The notes below the pieces were generated by a model. The model saw only the letters and a program-made list of their open reading frames with translations, did no database searches and was not told the origin of the DNA. A stretch of DNA of 7,760 nucleotides from Clostridia bacterium. Lineage in GTDB: Bacteria > Bacillota > Clostridia > Christensenellales > Maliibacteriaceae. Where the stretch lies: NCBI GenBank assembly GCA_017935825.1, contig JAGBGW010000305.1:1-7760 (forward strand), written 5' to 3'. This document shows, one piece after another, positions 1-4,835 of this stretch. Numbering within the stretch: the first letter of the stretch is position 1; each line of letters opens with the position of its first letter. A program made the position numbers and the translations under genes.

Positions 1-1223
1 GCGTTGGTCTTGTATTCCACATTGGAAGTCATCTTGATATCCAAGTCGGTGGTCATTTCTACCAAGGTCATGGGGAATGCGGCGATGCGACCTTCATTGC
101 AGCCCCAGCCGGAACCGGGATCGTTCTTTGCGAACATCTTATGCTCGGTGACCTGACCCTTACCTGCCATCAGGCACTGTGCAACGGGACCGCAGTGGAA
201 GAGGATGACCTTGTTCTCGTCTTCGCCGTAGTTGTTGTTCCAGTCAAGGCATGCGGTGGCCTCGTCACTTGCCAGCATCATGGCGCGCATGGTGATGGCG
301 CTGCAAAGGTCGATCTCGCAGGAAGCCACGATGCCGCGGTCGTTGAGTTCGGACAGCAGCACGCAGGGGCAGACGCGAAGGATGGTCTCCATCTCGTTCC
401 AGCAGCGAAGGGTGATGGCGTCAAGGTGATAGGTTTCGATATACTGGTCGATGACGCAGCTGATCTTTGCAAGGGTAGTGAAGTTTTCAGCGGGCACGAT
501 AGAAAAATCGGTGTAGTTTGCAAGCACTTCCTTCTTTGCCACGACCTTTGCATCGTCGTCAGCCAGCTTTCCAACTTCGAAGATCAGTTCGGAAAGGTCA
601 AAGCTTTCCACGTTGATGCCGTAGCCCTGCAGAGTGGTCTCGTCAAATCGGACGGTCTTGAACGCGGTGGTACGGGCGCCGATGCAGCCAAGGTTGAAGC
701 GCTTCATGCCGTTGACCACACGGCAGATGGCTGCGAAGTCATGCAGATTCTTCTTAAATGCATCGCTCAGGGGGTGCACCACATGGGGTTTCATGACGGT
801 GAAGGGAATACCGTACTGGGTGAAAACGTCGGTGACGGAGAACTTGCCGCAGAATGCATCGCGGCGGTGTGCGAAGTCCATCTTACCGATCTCATCGGGA
901 TATGCCTGCATCAGGATGGGTACGCCTGCATCCTGCAAAGCGGTAGCTGCGCCGATCTCATCGATGAAAATGGGCTGGCAGCAGATCACACCGTCGTATT
1001 CACCTTCGTGCTCTTTCAACCATGCCTTGTAGACAAGACCTTCGTCACGGGTCTCCACTGCGCCGTAGCGGGTAGCATCTTCATCCATGATGATGTAGTT
1101 GTAGCCTGCAGCTTCCACCGCCTGCTTCATTTCTTCTCGGCCGTCGTGCAGCAGCTCCGCAGGCATGAAGCCACGGTTGCCGACGTAAATAGCAAAAGTC
1201 AGTTTTTTGTGTTTGTTCTGCAT
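1..1223 (-). CDS. L-fucose/L-arabinose isomerase-family protein (COG2407-like), 3' end outside the window
   Basis: I read 407 complete codons on the minus strand, starting at the ATG at 1223-1221; GGAGG sits 8 nt upstream. The protein begins MQNKHKKLTFAIYVGNRGF and shows the N-terminal Rossmann-like domain of ketol isomerases of the FucI/AraA superfamily (GAVETRDEG at residues 54-62). The central part carries CWNEMETIL followed by CPC and SELNDRG, then SCEIDL. By family analogy E277 (in WNEME) and D305 (in CEID) are candidate metal ligands; the C-terminal His ligand would lie beyond the edge. Members interconvert aldoses and ketoses in the cytoplasm using Mn2+ or a similar metal. The substrate cannot be read from this sequence: fucose, arabinose and sulfoquinovose isomerases occur in or near this family. 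It has its own promoter and is transcribed out of the window, so partner genes lie to the left. Family is fairly sure, substrate unknown. Confidence 0.85.
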   Translation of the reverse strand, partial: MQNKHKKLTFAIYVGNRGFMPAELLHDGREEMKQAVEAAGYNYIIMDEDATRYGAVETRDEGLVYKAWLKEHEGEYDGVICCQPIFIDEIGAATALQDAGVPILMQAYPDEIGKMDFAHRRDAFCGKFSVTDVFTQYGIPFTVMKPHVVHPLSDAFKKNLHDFAAICRVVNGMKRFNLGCIGARTTAFKTVRFDETTLQGYGINVESFDLSELIFEVGKLADDDAKVVAKKEVLANYTDFSIVPAENFTTLAKISCVIDQYIETYHLDAITLRCWNEMETILRVCPCVLLSELNDRGIVASCEIDLCSAITMRAMMLASDEATACLDWNNNYGEDENKVILFHCGPVAQCLMAGKGQVTEHKMFAKNDPGSGWGCNEGRIAAFPMTLVEMTTDLDIKMTSNVEYKTN

Positions 1224-1308
1224 AAAATAAGCCTCCGATGTTTGATTTTGCGTACACGTATTCCCCATTTTGCAGAGAAATCCCGTTTTTTCCGTTCACA
1301 TTGCTTTT

Positions 1309-1337
1309 ATTTTAGCATGTTTGCATACACTTCACAA
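1309..1337 (-). promoter_or_regulatory. Predicted sigma-A promoter for the isomerase-family gene
   Basis: On the minus strand, TTGTGA (1337-1332, 4 of 6 consensus bases) and TAAAAT (1314-1309, 5 of 6) are separated by exactly 17 nt. Transcription would start near 1302 and give a leader of about 80 nt. I saw no clear riboswitch or catabolite-repression site in that leader. Confidence 0.55.
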
Positions 1338-1340
1338 GAT

Positions 1341-1367
1341 TAAAAAACGGGCGTGCAATGCACGCCC
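1341..1367 (-). terminator. Intrinsic terminator of the 74-residue protein gene, built from a GTAG hairpin repeat
   Basis: Read on the minus strand, GGGCGTGC, loop ATT and GCACGCCC are followed by GTTTTTTAA. The hairpin begins about ten nucleotides after the TAA stop. The same hairpin is the first of four GTAG-type repeats in this window, so the repeat seems to supply the terminator stem. Confidence 0.75.
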
Positions 1368-1371
1368 CTAC
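1349..1371 (-). repeat. GTAG hairpin repeat, copy a
   Basis: Minus-strand reading: GTAG (1371-1368), arm GGGCGTGC, loop ATT, arm GCACGCCC, then a G. It starts 3 nt after the stop codon of the small-protein gene and is in that gene's sense orientation. It shares its design, but not its stem sequence, with the copies at 1694, 2396 and 2451. Confidence 0.7.
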
Positions 1372-1374
1372 ATC

Positions 1375-1599
1375 TTATTTTTTGAACAGACCGCCCAGTT
1401 TGTCTGTGATGTCGCTCAGTTCGCCCAGCTTGATCTTTGCCTTGACGCCTTCAACGATCTGTTTGATCAGTTCATCGGGCAGGTCTAAACCAAGTACTTC
1501 TTCCGCTGCCTTGATGGGATCTTTCTGAAACTTTGCGGCAAAGTTTTTGTCGGCTTTGATTTTTGATACCAATTCTTCGATCTTTTCGCGGATATCCAT
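1375..1599 (-). CDS. Small acidic/basic helical protein, NHLP/Nif11-leader-like, unknown function
   Basis: This 74-residue protein starts MDIREKIEELVSKIKADKNF. I chose the ATG at 1599 because AAGGAG lies 7 nt before it; an upstream in-frame extension overlaps the promoter. Residues 17-56 read as a charged helix (DKNFAAKFQKDP), then KAAEEVLGLDLPDELI, then VEGVKAKI. That spacing of D-x-x-F, a DP turn and an LGL-x-LP segment resembles NHLP/Nif11-type leader peptides and related small clostridial proteins. The tail, residues 57-74, is amphipathic and ends DKLGGLFKK, so a GG pair sits at 69-70 with only four residues after it. There is no signal peptide, cysteine or obvious core peptide. It is a monocistronic unit with a near-consensus promoter and its own terminator. 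No modification enzyme or transporter for such a peptide is visible here. It may equally be a free-standing cytoplasmic protein. Confidence 0.8.
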   Translation of the reverse strand: MDIREKIEELVSKIKADKNFAAKFQKDPIKAAEEVLGLDLPDELIKQIVEGVKAKIKLGELSDITDKLGGLFKK

Positions 1600-1642
1600 A
1601 AGTACGCTCCTTGTGTTTGCCATTACGGCTTTTGTTGAATTT

Positions 1643-1671
1643 ATTATCGCATTATGAAAGTTTGTTGTCAA
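1643..1671 (-). promoter_or_regulatory. Strong predicted promoter of the 74-residue protein gene
   Basis: On the minus strand a perfect -35 TTGACA (1671-1666) and a -10 GATAAT (1648-1643, 5 of 6) are separated by 17 nt. Transcription should start near 1636, giving a leader of about 37 nt with AAGGAG before the ATG. This is one of the two best promoters in the window and suggests the small protein is well expressed. Confidence 0.75.
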
Positions 1672-1693
1672 TTTGATAATTGCTATCGCACAC

Positions 1694-1719
1694 GGGTCGA
1701 CGAGGGCGTCGACCCCTAC
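1694..1719 (-). repeat. GTAG hairpin repeat, copy b
   Basis: Minus-strand reading: GTAG (1719-1716), arm GGGTCGACG, loop CCCT, arm CGTCGACCC, then a G. It abuts the U-tract of the terminator of the ribbon-helix-helix gene and is in that gene's sense orientation. No T-run follows it, so it is not itself a terminator. Confidence 0.7.
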
Positions 1720-1743
1720 AAAAAAACGGCTGTAAAACAGCCG
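1720..1743 (-). terminator. Intrinsic terminator of the ribbon-helix-helix gene
   Basis: Read on the minus strand, CGGCTGT, loop TTT and ACAGCCG form a 7-bp stem (arms at 1743-1737 and 1733-1727) followed directly by a run of seven T. It begins about ten nucleotides past the TGA stop. The other strand also has a T-rich stretch after the stem, but no gene faces it from that side. Confidence 0.8.
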
Positions 1744-1753
1744 CATTTTTTAT

Positions 1754-1954
1754 TCACTTTCTGGTAGGTTTTACATTGGAATCGGGCATAATGGAACCTT
1801 CTATCGTTCCATGTTCTTCTTCAAACTTTTGGATGCTCTCCCGAATCAACACGAGAACATGACTATTCACAGAACGTCCTTCGTAATCTGCCACATATCC
1901 AATTTTCTCCAGCATTTCTTCCTCAATTCGAATGGACACACTCTTTACAGCCAT
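1754..1954 (-). CDS. Arc-type ribbon-helix-helix DNA-binding protein
   Basis: This 66-residue protein starts MAVKSVSIRIEEEMLEKIGY. I chose the ATG at 1954 because GGAG lies 8 nt upstream; an in-frame GTG three codons earlier lies between that GGAG and the ATG. Residues 4-10 (KSVSIRI) would be the DNA-contacting beta strand, 11-25 the first helix, GRSVN (26-30) the turn typical of Arc/MetJ/CopG folds, and 31-49 the second helix. The tail after residue 50 looks disordered. Such proteins bind palindromic operators as dimers and often repress their own gene or act as antitoxins. No toxin gene adjoins it; the divergent neighbour encodes a SLOG protein. Codon use differs from the neighbours (five of seven Ile are ATT and one is ATA; GGA, CGA, AGA and AGT also occur), which hints at acquisition. 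Confidence 0.85.
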   Translation of the reverse strand: MAVKSVSIRIEEEMLEKIGYVADYEGRSVNSHVLVLIRESIQKFEEEHGTIEGSIMPDSNVKPTRK

Positions 1955-1985
1955 GAAAAACACTCCAATTCAGCTATATGATGTA

Positions 1986-2014
1986 TTCATAATATGGCTG
2001 TTATGTGTTAGAAT
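1986..2014 (+). promoter_or_regulatory. Predicted promoter of the SLOG gene
   Basis: TTCATA (1986-1991, 4 of 6) and TAGAAT (2009-2014, 5 of 6) are 17 nt apart, and TGT just before the -10 makes it an extended -10. Transcription would start near 2021. The 13-bp palindrome at 2026-2038 then lies just downstream of the start. On the opposite strand TATTAT (1994-1989) overlaps this -35 and may be the -10 of the divergent gene, although I found no convincing -35 for it. Confidence 0.5.
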
Positions 2015-2025
2015 GTTGCAGATAG

Positions 2026-2038
2026 ATATACCGTATAT
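2026..2038. promoter_or_regulatory. 13-bp palindrome, candidate operator in the RHH/SLOG divergent region
   Basis: ATATAC-C-GTATAT is a perfect inverted repeat with a one-base centre. It lies between the predicted SLOG transcription start and its ribosome binding site, where a bound repressor could block transcription. The adjacent ribbon-helix-helix protein is the obvious candidate ligand. That link is inference, and AT-rich palindromes of this length can arise by chance. Confidence 0.35.
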
Positions 2039-2063
2039 TCACAAAACTTTTGGAGATACACAT

Positions 2064-2399
2064 ATGAAAGTCGCCGTTATCGGATCACGCAATCTGCAAA
2101 TCGAAAACCTGCAGGATTATCTGCCTCGAGAAACTACCGTCATTATTTCAGGCGGTGCAAAGGGCATCGATTCCTGCGCCCGTGAGTATGCCAATTCACA
2201 GAATTTGCAGTTGATCGAATATCTGCCCGACTACGCATCCTTCGGGCGCAATGCCCCTTTGAAGCGCAACATCACCATCATTGAGCAAGCAGACCTTGTC
2301 GTTGCCTTTTGGGATGGTAAATCACGCGGCACAAAGTATGTGATCGAGCACTGCAAAAAACGGGATATATCCGTTGAGGTTCACATCATCTGCATGTAG
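2064..2399 (+). CDS. SLOG-domain protein (YspA/DUF2493-type), predicted nucleotide-binding
   Basis: This 111-residue protein starts MKVAVIGSRN. GGAG lies 8 nt before the ATG; the frame stays open upstream, but only across the promoter region. The single domain is a Rossmann-like SLOG fold: beta strand 1 and nucleotide loop at residues 2-10 (VAVIGSRN), the hallmark SGGAKGID at 29-36, PLKRN at 65-69, DLVVAFWDG at 77-85, and SRGTKYVIEH at 87-96. It is close to the minimal domain length and has no fused effector. SLOG proteins bind nucleotides or related ligands (LOG, DprA and YpsA relatives), and several act in conflict or stress systems, but this subgroup has no settled reaction. It is divergent from an RHH regulator. 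The TAG stop lies inside the GTAGGG start of a hairpin repeat. Family sure, role unknown. Confidence 0.88.
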   Translation: MKVAVIGSRNLQIENLQDYLPRETTVIISGGAKGIDSCAREYANSQNLQLIEYLPDYASFGRNAPLKRNITIIEQADLVVAFWDGKSRGTKYVIEHCKKRDISVEVHIICM

Positions 2400-2420
2400 G
2401 GTCGAGGTCATACCTCGACC
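2396..2420 (+). repeat. GTAG hairpin repeat, copy c
   Basis: GTAG (2396-2399), arm GGTCGAGGT, loop CAT, arm ACCTCGACC, then a G. The TAG of GTAG is the stop codon of the SLOG gene, so the repeat begins within the coding region. Its orientation is sense to that gene. With copy d it bounds an 80-bp unit with GTAGGG and CCCTAC ends. Confidence 0.75.
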
Positions 2421-2450
2421 GCAAGCGTTTGTTTTTCACCCTGCGTTGTC

Positions 2451-2475
2451 GGAACAGGCATGGCCTGTTCCCTAC
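2451..2475 (-). repeat. GTAG hairpin repeat, copy d
   Basis: Minus-strand reading: GTAG (2475-2472), arm GGAACAGGC, loop CAT, arm GCCTGTTCC, then a G. Loop and length match copy c exactly, but the stem sequence is different. It lies downstream of the terminator of the C39-like protease gene and is sense to that gene. Confidence 0.75.
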
Positions 2476-2500
2476 GATGATGTTTTTCTTATATCCAAAC

Positions 2501-2539
2501 AAAAAAGGAACCAACCAGAAGTTGGTTCCTTTTCTTTTT
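2501..2539. terminator. Bidirectional intrinsic terminator between the SLOG and C39-like genes
   Basis: Arms AAAAGGAACCAAC (2503-2515) and GTTGGTTCCTTTT (2521-2533) form a 13-bp stem with a 5-nt loop. TTTTCTTTTT follows on the plus strand, serving the SLOG gene that ends at 2399. A T-run followed by GTTTGG follows on the minus strand, serving the antiporter/protease operon that ends at 2545. Confidence 0.85.
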
Positions 2540-2544
2540 ACACA

Positions 2545-3153
2545 TTACGCACGCTTTTGGATACCCACTGCCATGGAGTACTGCTCTGCATGACGGATGC
2601 GGCAGATCTCCTTTTCGCAGGCGATAACACCGCGATTTTCCCAGGGGTCATTGAAGATGAAATGTTCATCGTCGTAGCCCACCAGCAGGAGGCAATGTTC
2701 GTTGGAGCGCCAGGTGAAAGTCTCACCCGATCCGATCAGCTTCCAGGACGGACCTTCGATATAGGGTCGAAGGTTGATGGTGATCCAAAGCAGAACGGGC
2801 ATGTCCTGATCAATGTACTTTTTGCAAAGCGCATCGATGCCGGTGCCTGTCTCGTTGGTCACTACGTACTTATCGCCGATCTTTTGATCCAGCAGGCTCG
2901 TCAGCACAGGTGCATAGCAGCCCATTGCATCCGCGCCGTAGGGATCGCCCACAAACACATCGTTGGGATTGGGTGCGTACAGTTCTCCATCGATGGTTTC
3001 AAAATCGCCGCGGGGCAGATCGTGATCGATGAAGTCCTGAATGTTGGTATCATAGCCCAGATACTGCAGCAGCATCACGGTGCTGACAGCCTCGCACCCG
3101 GTGGGCGCGTCTTCACTCTGGTCCAGATACGGTACATCAATGAGTTTTTTCAT
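2545..3153 (-). CDS. C39-like cysteine protease domain protein (Peptidase_C39_2/YvpB-like)
   Basis: This 202-residue protein starts MKKLIDVPYLDQ. It carries the papain-like layout of the Peptidase_C39_2 group: the oxyanion-hole Gln at residue 12 (VPYLDQ), the catalytic Cys20 (PTGCEAVS, where most members have N-x-CGP), His153 (NEHCLLLVGYD) and Asp169 (FNDPW). All expected catalytic residues are present. The domain begins at residue 6, leaving no room for a signal peptide, and I see no membrane segment or wall-binding repeat, so it is probably cytoplasmic unless exported otherwise. Related YvpB-type proteins are usually secreted, and their substrates are mostly unknown. Its ATG follows the antiporter stop by 5 nt and no Shine-Dalgarno precedes it, which suggests translation by reinitiation in one operon. 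It could cleave peptides or be a non-proteolytic member; the substrate cannot be told. Confidence 0.82.
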   Translation of the reverse strand: MKKLIDVPYLDQSEDAPTGCEAVSTVMLLQYLGYDTNIQDFIDHDLPRGDFETIDGELYAPNPNDVFVGDPYGADAMGCYAPVLTSLLDQKIGDKYVVTNETGTGIDALCKKYIDQDMPVLLWITINLRPYIEGPSWKLIGSGETFTWRSNEHCLLLVGYDDEHFIFNDPWENRGVIACEKEICRIRHAEQYSMAVGIQKRA

Positions 3154-3158
3154 GCCGA

Positions 3159-4676
3159 TTATTCAGCGTCTGCTGCCTTAGCATCCTTCTTGTTGGAGAT
3201 AGCGCGAAGGACGAACAGGACGACAACGGTCAGCACGATGCCAAGGGGCAGGGTGATCTGCCACTGGGGTACGAAACCGGAGATCAGGTACATCACTGCG
3301 GAAATGACGATCATAACCATTGCATACTGCATCTGGGTGCCGACGTGGTTCAAGTGGTTGCACTGTGCACCTGCAGAGGACATGATGGTGGTATCGGAGA
3401 TGGGAGAGATGTGGTCGCCGCAGACGGAACCTGCAAGGATTGCAGCAATTGCGATGATCATCATCTGGGGGTTCTCATAGAACATGGGAACTGCAACGGG
3501 GATCAGGATACCCATGGTGCCCCAGGAAGTACCGGTGGAGAAACCAAGGAAGCAAGCAACCAGGAACATCAGCATGGGCATGAAGCTTGCAAGACCGCTG
3601 TTAGCCTTGAACAGAGTGTTAACATAGGTTGCAACGTCAAGCTGATCGACCAAACCCTTCAGGGTCCAAGCAAGGATCAGAACGGATACGGAGGGAACCA
3701 TAACCTTGAAGCCGTCTACGATGGACTCAGCAAAGAAGTCGAAGGAGACGATCTTGCGGGGCAGGTAGAGGATTGCCATGAAGATGATGGTGACGAAGGT
3801 TGCAAATACAAGGCTCAACGTTGCGGAGCAGTTTGCAAATGCGTCAACAACAGTGGTAGCACCGTTCTTGTAACCGGTGACGATCATTGCGAAGATTGCA
3901 GATACGATCAGAACCAGAACGGGCAGGATCAGGTCAGCAACCTTAGCCTTTTCCTTAACAACTTCCTTGCTTGCGTCTGCATATTCGTCATTGGAGCCGA
4001 AGAACAGGTCGCCGTTTGCAGCTGCCAGCTCGTGCTTCTTCATCTTACCAAAGTCGAAGAGGAAGTAAGAGGTAACGAATACCATAACGAGGGTCAGGAT
4101 TGCGTAGAAGTTGTAGGGAATTGCCTGCATGAACATCTGGAAACCGTTGATGTCATAACCTTCCGGAATGTAGCTGGAAACAGCTGCTGCCCAGGAGGAG
4201 ATGGGTGCCAGGATGCAAACAGGTGCTGCGGTAGCGTCGATGATGTAAGCAAGCTTTGCGCGGGAGACCTTGTACTTATCGGTCACGGGGCGCATAACGT
4301 TACCAACGGTCAGGCAGTTGAAGTAGTCGTCAACGAAGATCAGAACGCCCAGAGCAGAGGTGGAAAGCATTGCACCACGCTTGGAAGTGATCTTCTTGCT
4401 TGCCCAGTTGCCGTATGCAGCGGAGCCGCCGGAGTTGACCAGAGGAACGATGATCATACCGAGCAGTACGTCGAAGATCAGGATCATCAGGTCCATGTTG
4501 TCTGCCATGGTGTTAAACAGCACGTCAAATGCTGCCCACAGCTGGAAGTCTGCGACCATCAGAGCACCAAGAACACAGCCTGCGAACAGGGACAGATAAA
4601 CCTTCTTGGTGAGGAAAGCCAGCAGGATTGCGAAGATGGGGGGAACAACAGCCCACCAGGTTCCAACAAATTGCAT
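3159..4676 (-). CDS. NhaC-family Na+/H+ antiporter
   Basis: This 505-residue polytopic membrane protein starts at the ATG at 4676 with AAGGAGG 7 nt upstream. About a dozen hydrophobic segments are visible, with a hydrophilic cytoplasmic-type loop around residues 210-247 rich in K, E and D. Family hallmarks are VDDYFNCLTVGN (115-126), DATAAPVCILAPISSW (147-162), GFSTGTSWGTMGILIP (378-393) and GSVCGDHISPISDTT (416-430); these Asp, Asn and Ser/Thr-rich re-entrant stretches fit ion binding. NhaC members exchange Na+ for H+ across the cytoplasmic membrane, and some relatives move organic substrates such as lactate or amino acids, so the exact substrate is open. Codons are strongly biased (mostly AAG, AAC and ATC), as in well-expressed genes. 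It heads an operon with the C39-like protease. The symbol nhaC would overstate what is known. Confidence 0.92.
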   Translation of the reverse strand: MQFVGTWWAVVPPIFAILLAFLTKKVYLSLFAGCVLGALMVADFQLWAAFDVLFNTMADNMDLMILIFDVLLGMIIVPLVNSGGSAAYGNWASKKITSKRGAMLSTSALGVLIFVDDYFNCLTVGNVMRPVTDKYKVSRAKLAYIIDATAAPVCILAPISSWAAAVSSYIPEGYDINGFQMFMQAIPYNFYAILTLVMVFVTSYFLFDFGKMKKHELAAANGDLFFGSNDEYADASKEVVKEKAKVADLILPVLVLIVSAIFAMIVTGYKNGATTVVDAFANCSATLSLVFATFVTIIFMAILYLPRKIVSFDFFAESIVDGFKVMVPSVSVLILAWTLKGLVDQLDVATYVNTLFKANSGLASFMPMLMFLVACFLGFSTGTSWGTMGILIPVAVPMFYENPQMMIIAIAAILAGSVCGDHISPISDTTIMSSAGAQCNHLNHVGTQMQYAMVMIVISAVMYLISGFVPQWQITLPLGIVLTVVVLFVLRAISNKKDAKAADAE

Positions 4677-4716
4677 GTCGAATCCTCCTTCAAGGATATA
4701 ATATTAGTACCACTCT

Positions 4717-4745
4717 ATCATAACAGAAATTTAATCATATGTGTA
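4717..4745 (-). promoter_or_regulatory. Predicted promoter of the antiporter/protease operon
   Basis: On the minus strand, TACACA (4745-4740, 4 of 6) and TATGAT (4722-4717, 5 of 6) are 17 nt apart, with TGT immediately before the -10. Transcription would start near 4710. The AT-rich stretch upstream (4746-4780) could act as an UP element. The terminator of the preceding gene lies just before it, so the operon is insulated from the aldo/keto reductase gene. Confidence 0.6.
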
Positions 4746-4777
4746 CTATAATTTTTTACTTTTTCACTTTAAAGCGA

Positions 4778-4815
4778 TAAAAAATTCTGTACAGTCCGAG
4801 ACGACTGTACAGAAT
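4778..4815 (-). terminator. Intrinsic terminator of the aldo/keto reductase gene
   Basis: A 13-bp perfect stem (ATTCTGTACAGTC at 4784-4796 with its complement at 4803-4815) closes a 6-nt loop. On the minus strand it runs directly into a T-run followed by ATCGC. It starts about 20 nt after the stop codon of the reductase. Confidence 0.85.
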
Positions 4816-4835
4816 TGTCATTTGGGAACGATCTG

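Noticed and set aside
1224..1305. Possible catabolite-repression (cre) site or riboswitch in the isomerase leader
   Set aside because: A TGTGAACG stretch looked cre-like but does not match the consensus spacing, and no stable conserved fold was seen.
141..1343. Open frame of 400 codons on the plus strand opposite the isomerase gene
   Set aside because: It is antisense to a clear family member, has no plausible domains, and is explained by the strong codon bias of the real gene.
1600..1746. N-terminal extension of the 74-residue protein to 123 residues
   Set aside because: The extension covers the TTGACA/GATAAT promoter and part of the terminator of the next gene, while AAGGAG fits the ATG at 1599.
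1754..1954. The RHH gene as the antitoxin of a toxin-antitoxin pair
   Set aside because: No toxin-like gene is adjacent in the same operon; the neighbour is a divergent SLOG protein with no known toxin fold.
1932..2063. Upstream in-frame extension of the SLOG protein
   Set aside because: It overlaps the divergent gene and the predicted promoter; GGAG and the family N-terminus MKVAVIGSRN fit the ATG at 2064.
1375..3153. Idea that the C39-like protease processes the GG-containing 74-residue protein
   Set aside because: The GG is four residues from the C-terminus, which leaves no real core peptide; the genes are in separate units, and no transporter is present.
2374..3480. Open frame of 368 codons on the plus strand across the C39-like gene
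   Set aside because: It crosses repeats, a strong terminator and two antisense genes, and has no coding signature.
3345..4751. Open frame of 468 codons on the plus strand opposite the NhaC gene
   Set aside because: Its composition is odd (very rich in Cys, His, Asp and Gly) with no recognisable domain; it is a shadow of the highly codon-biased antiporter.
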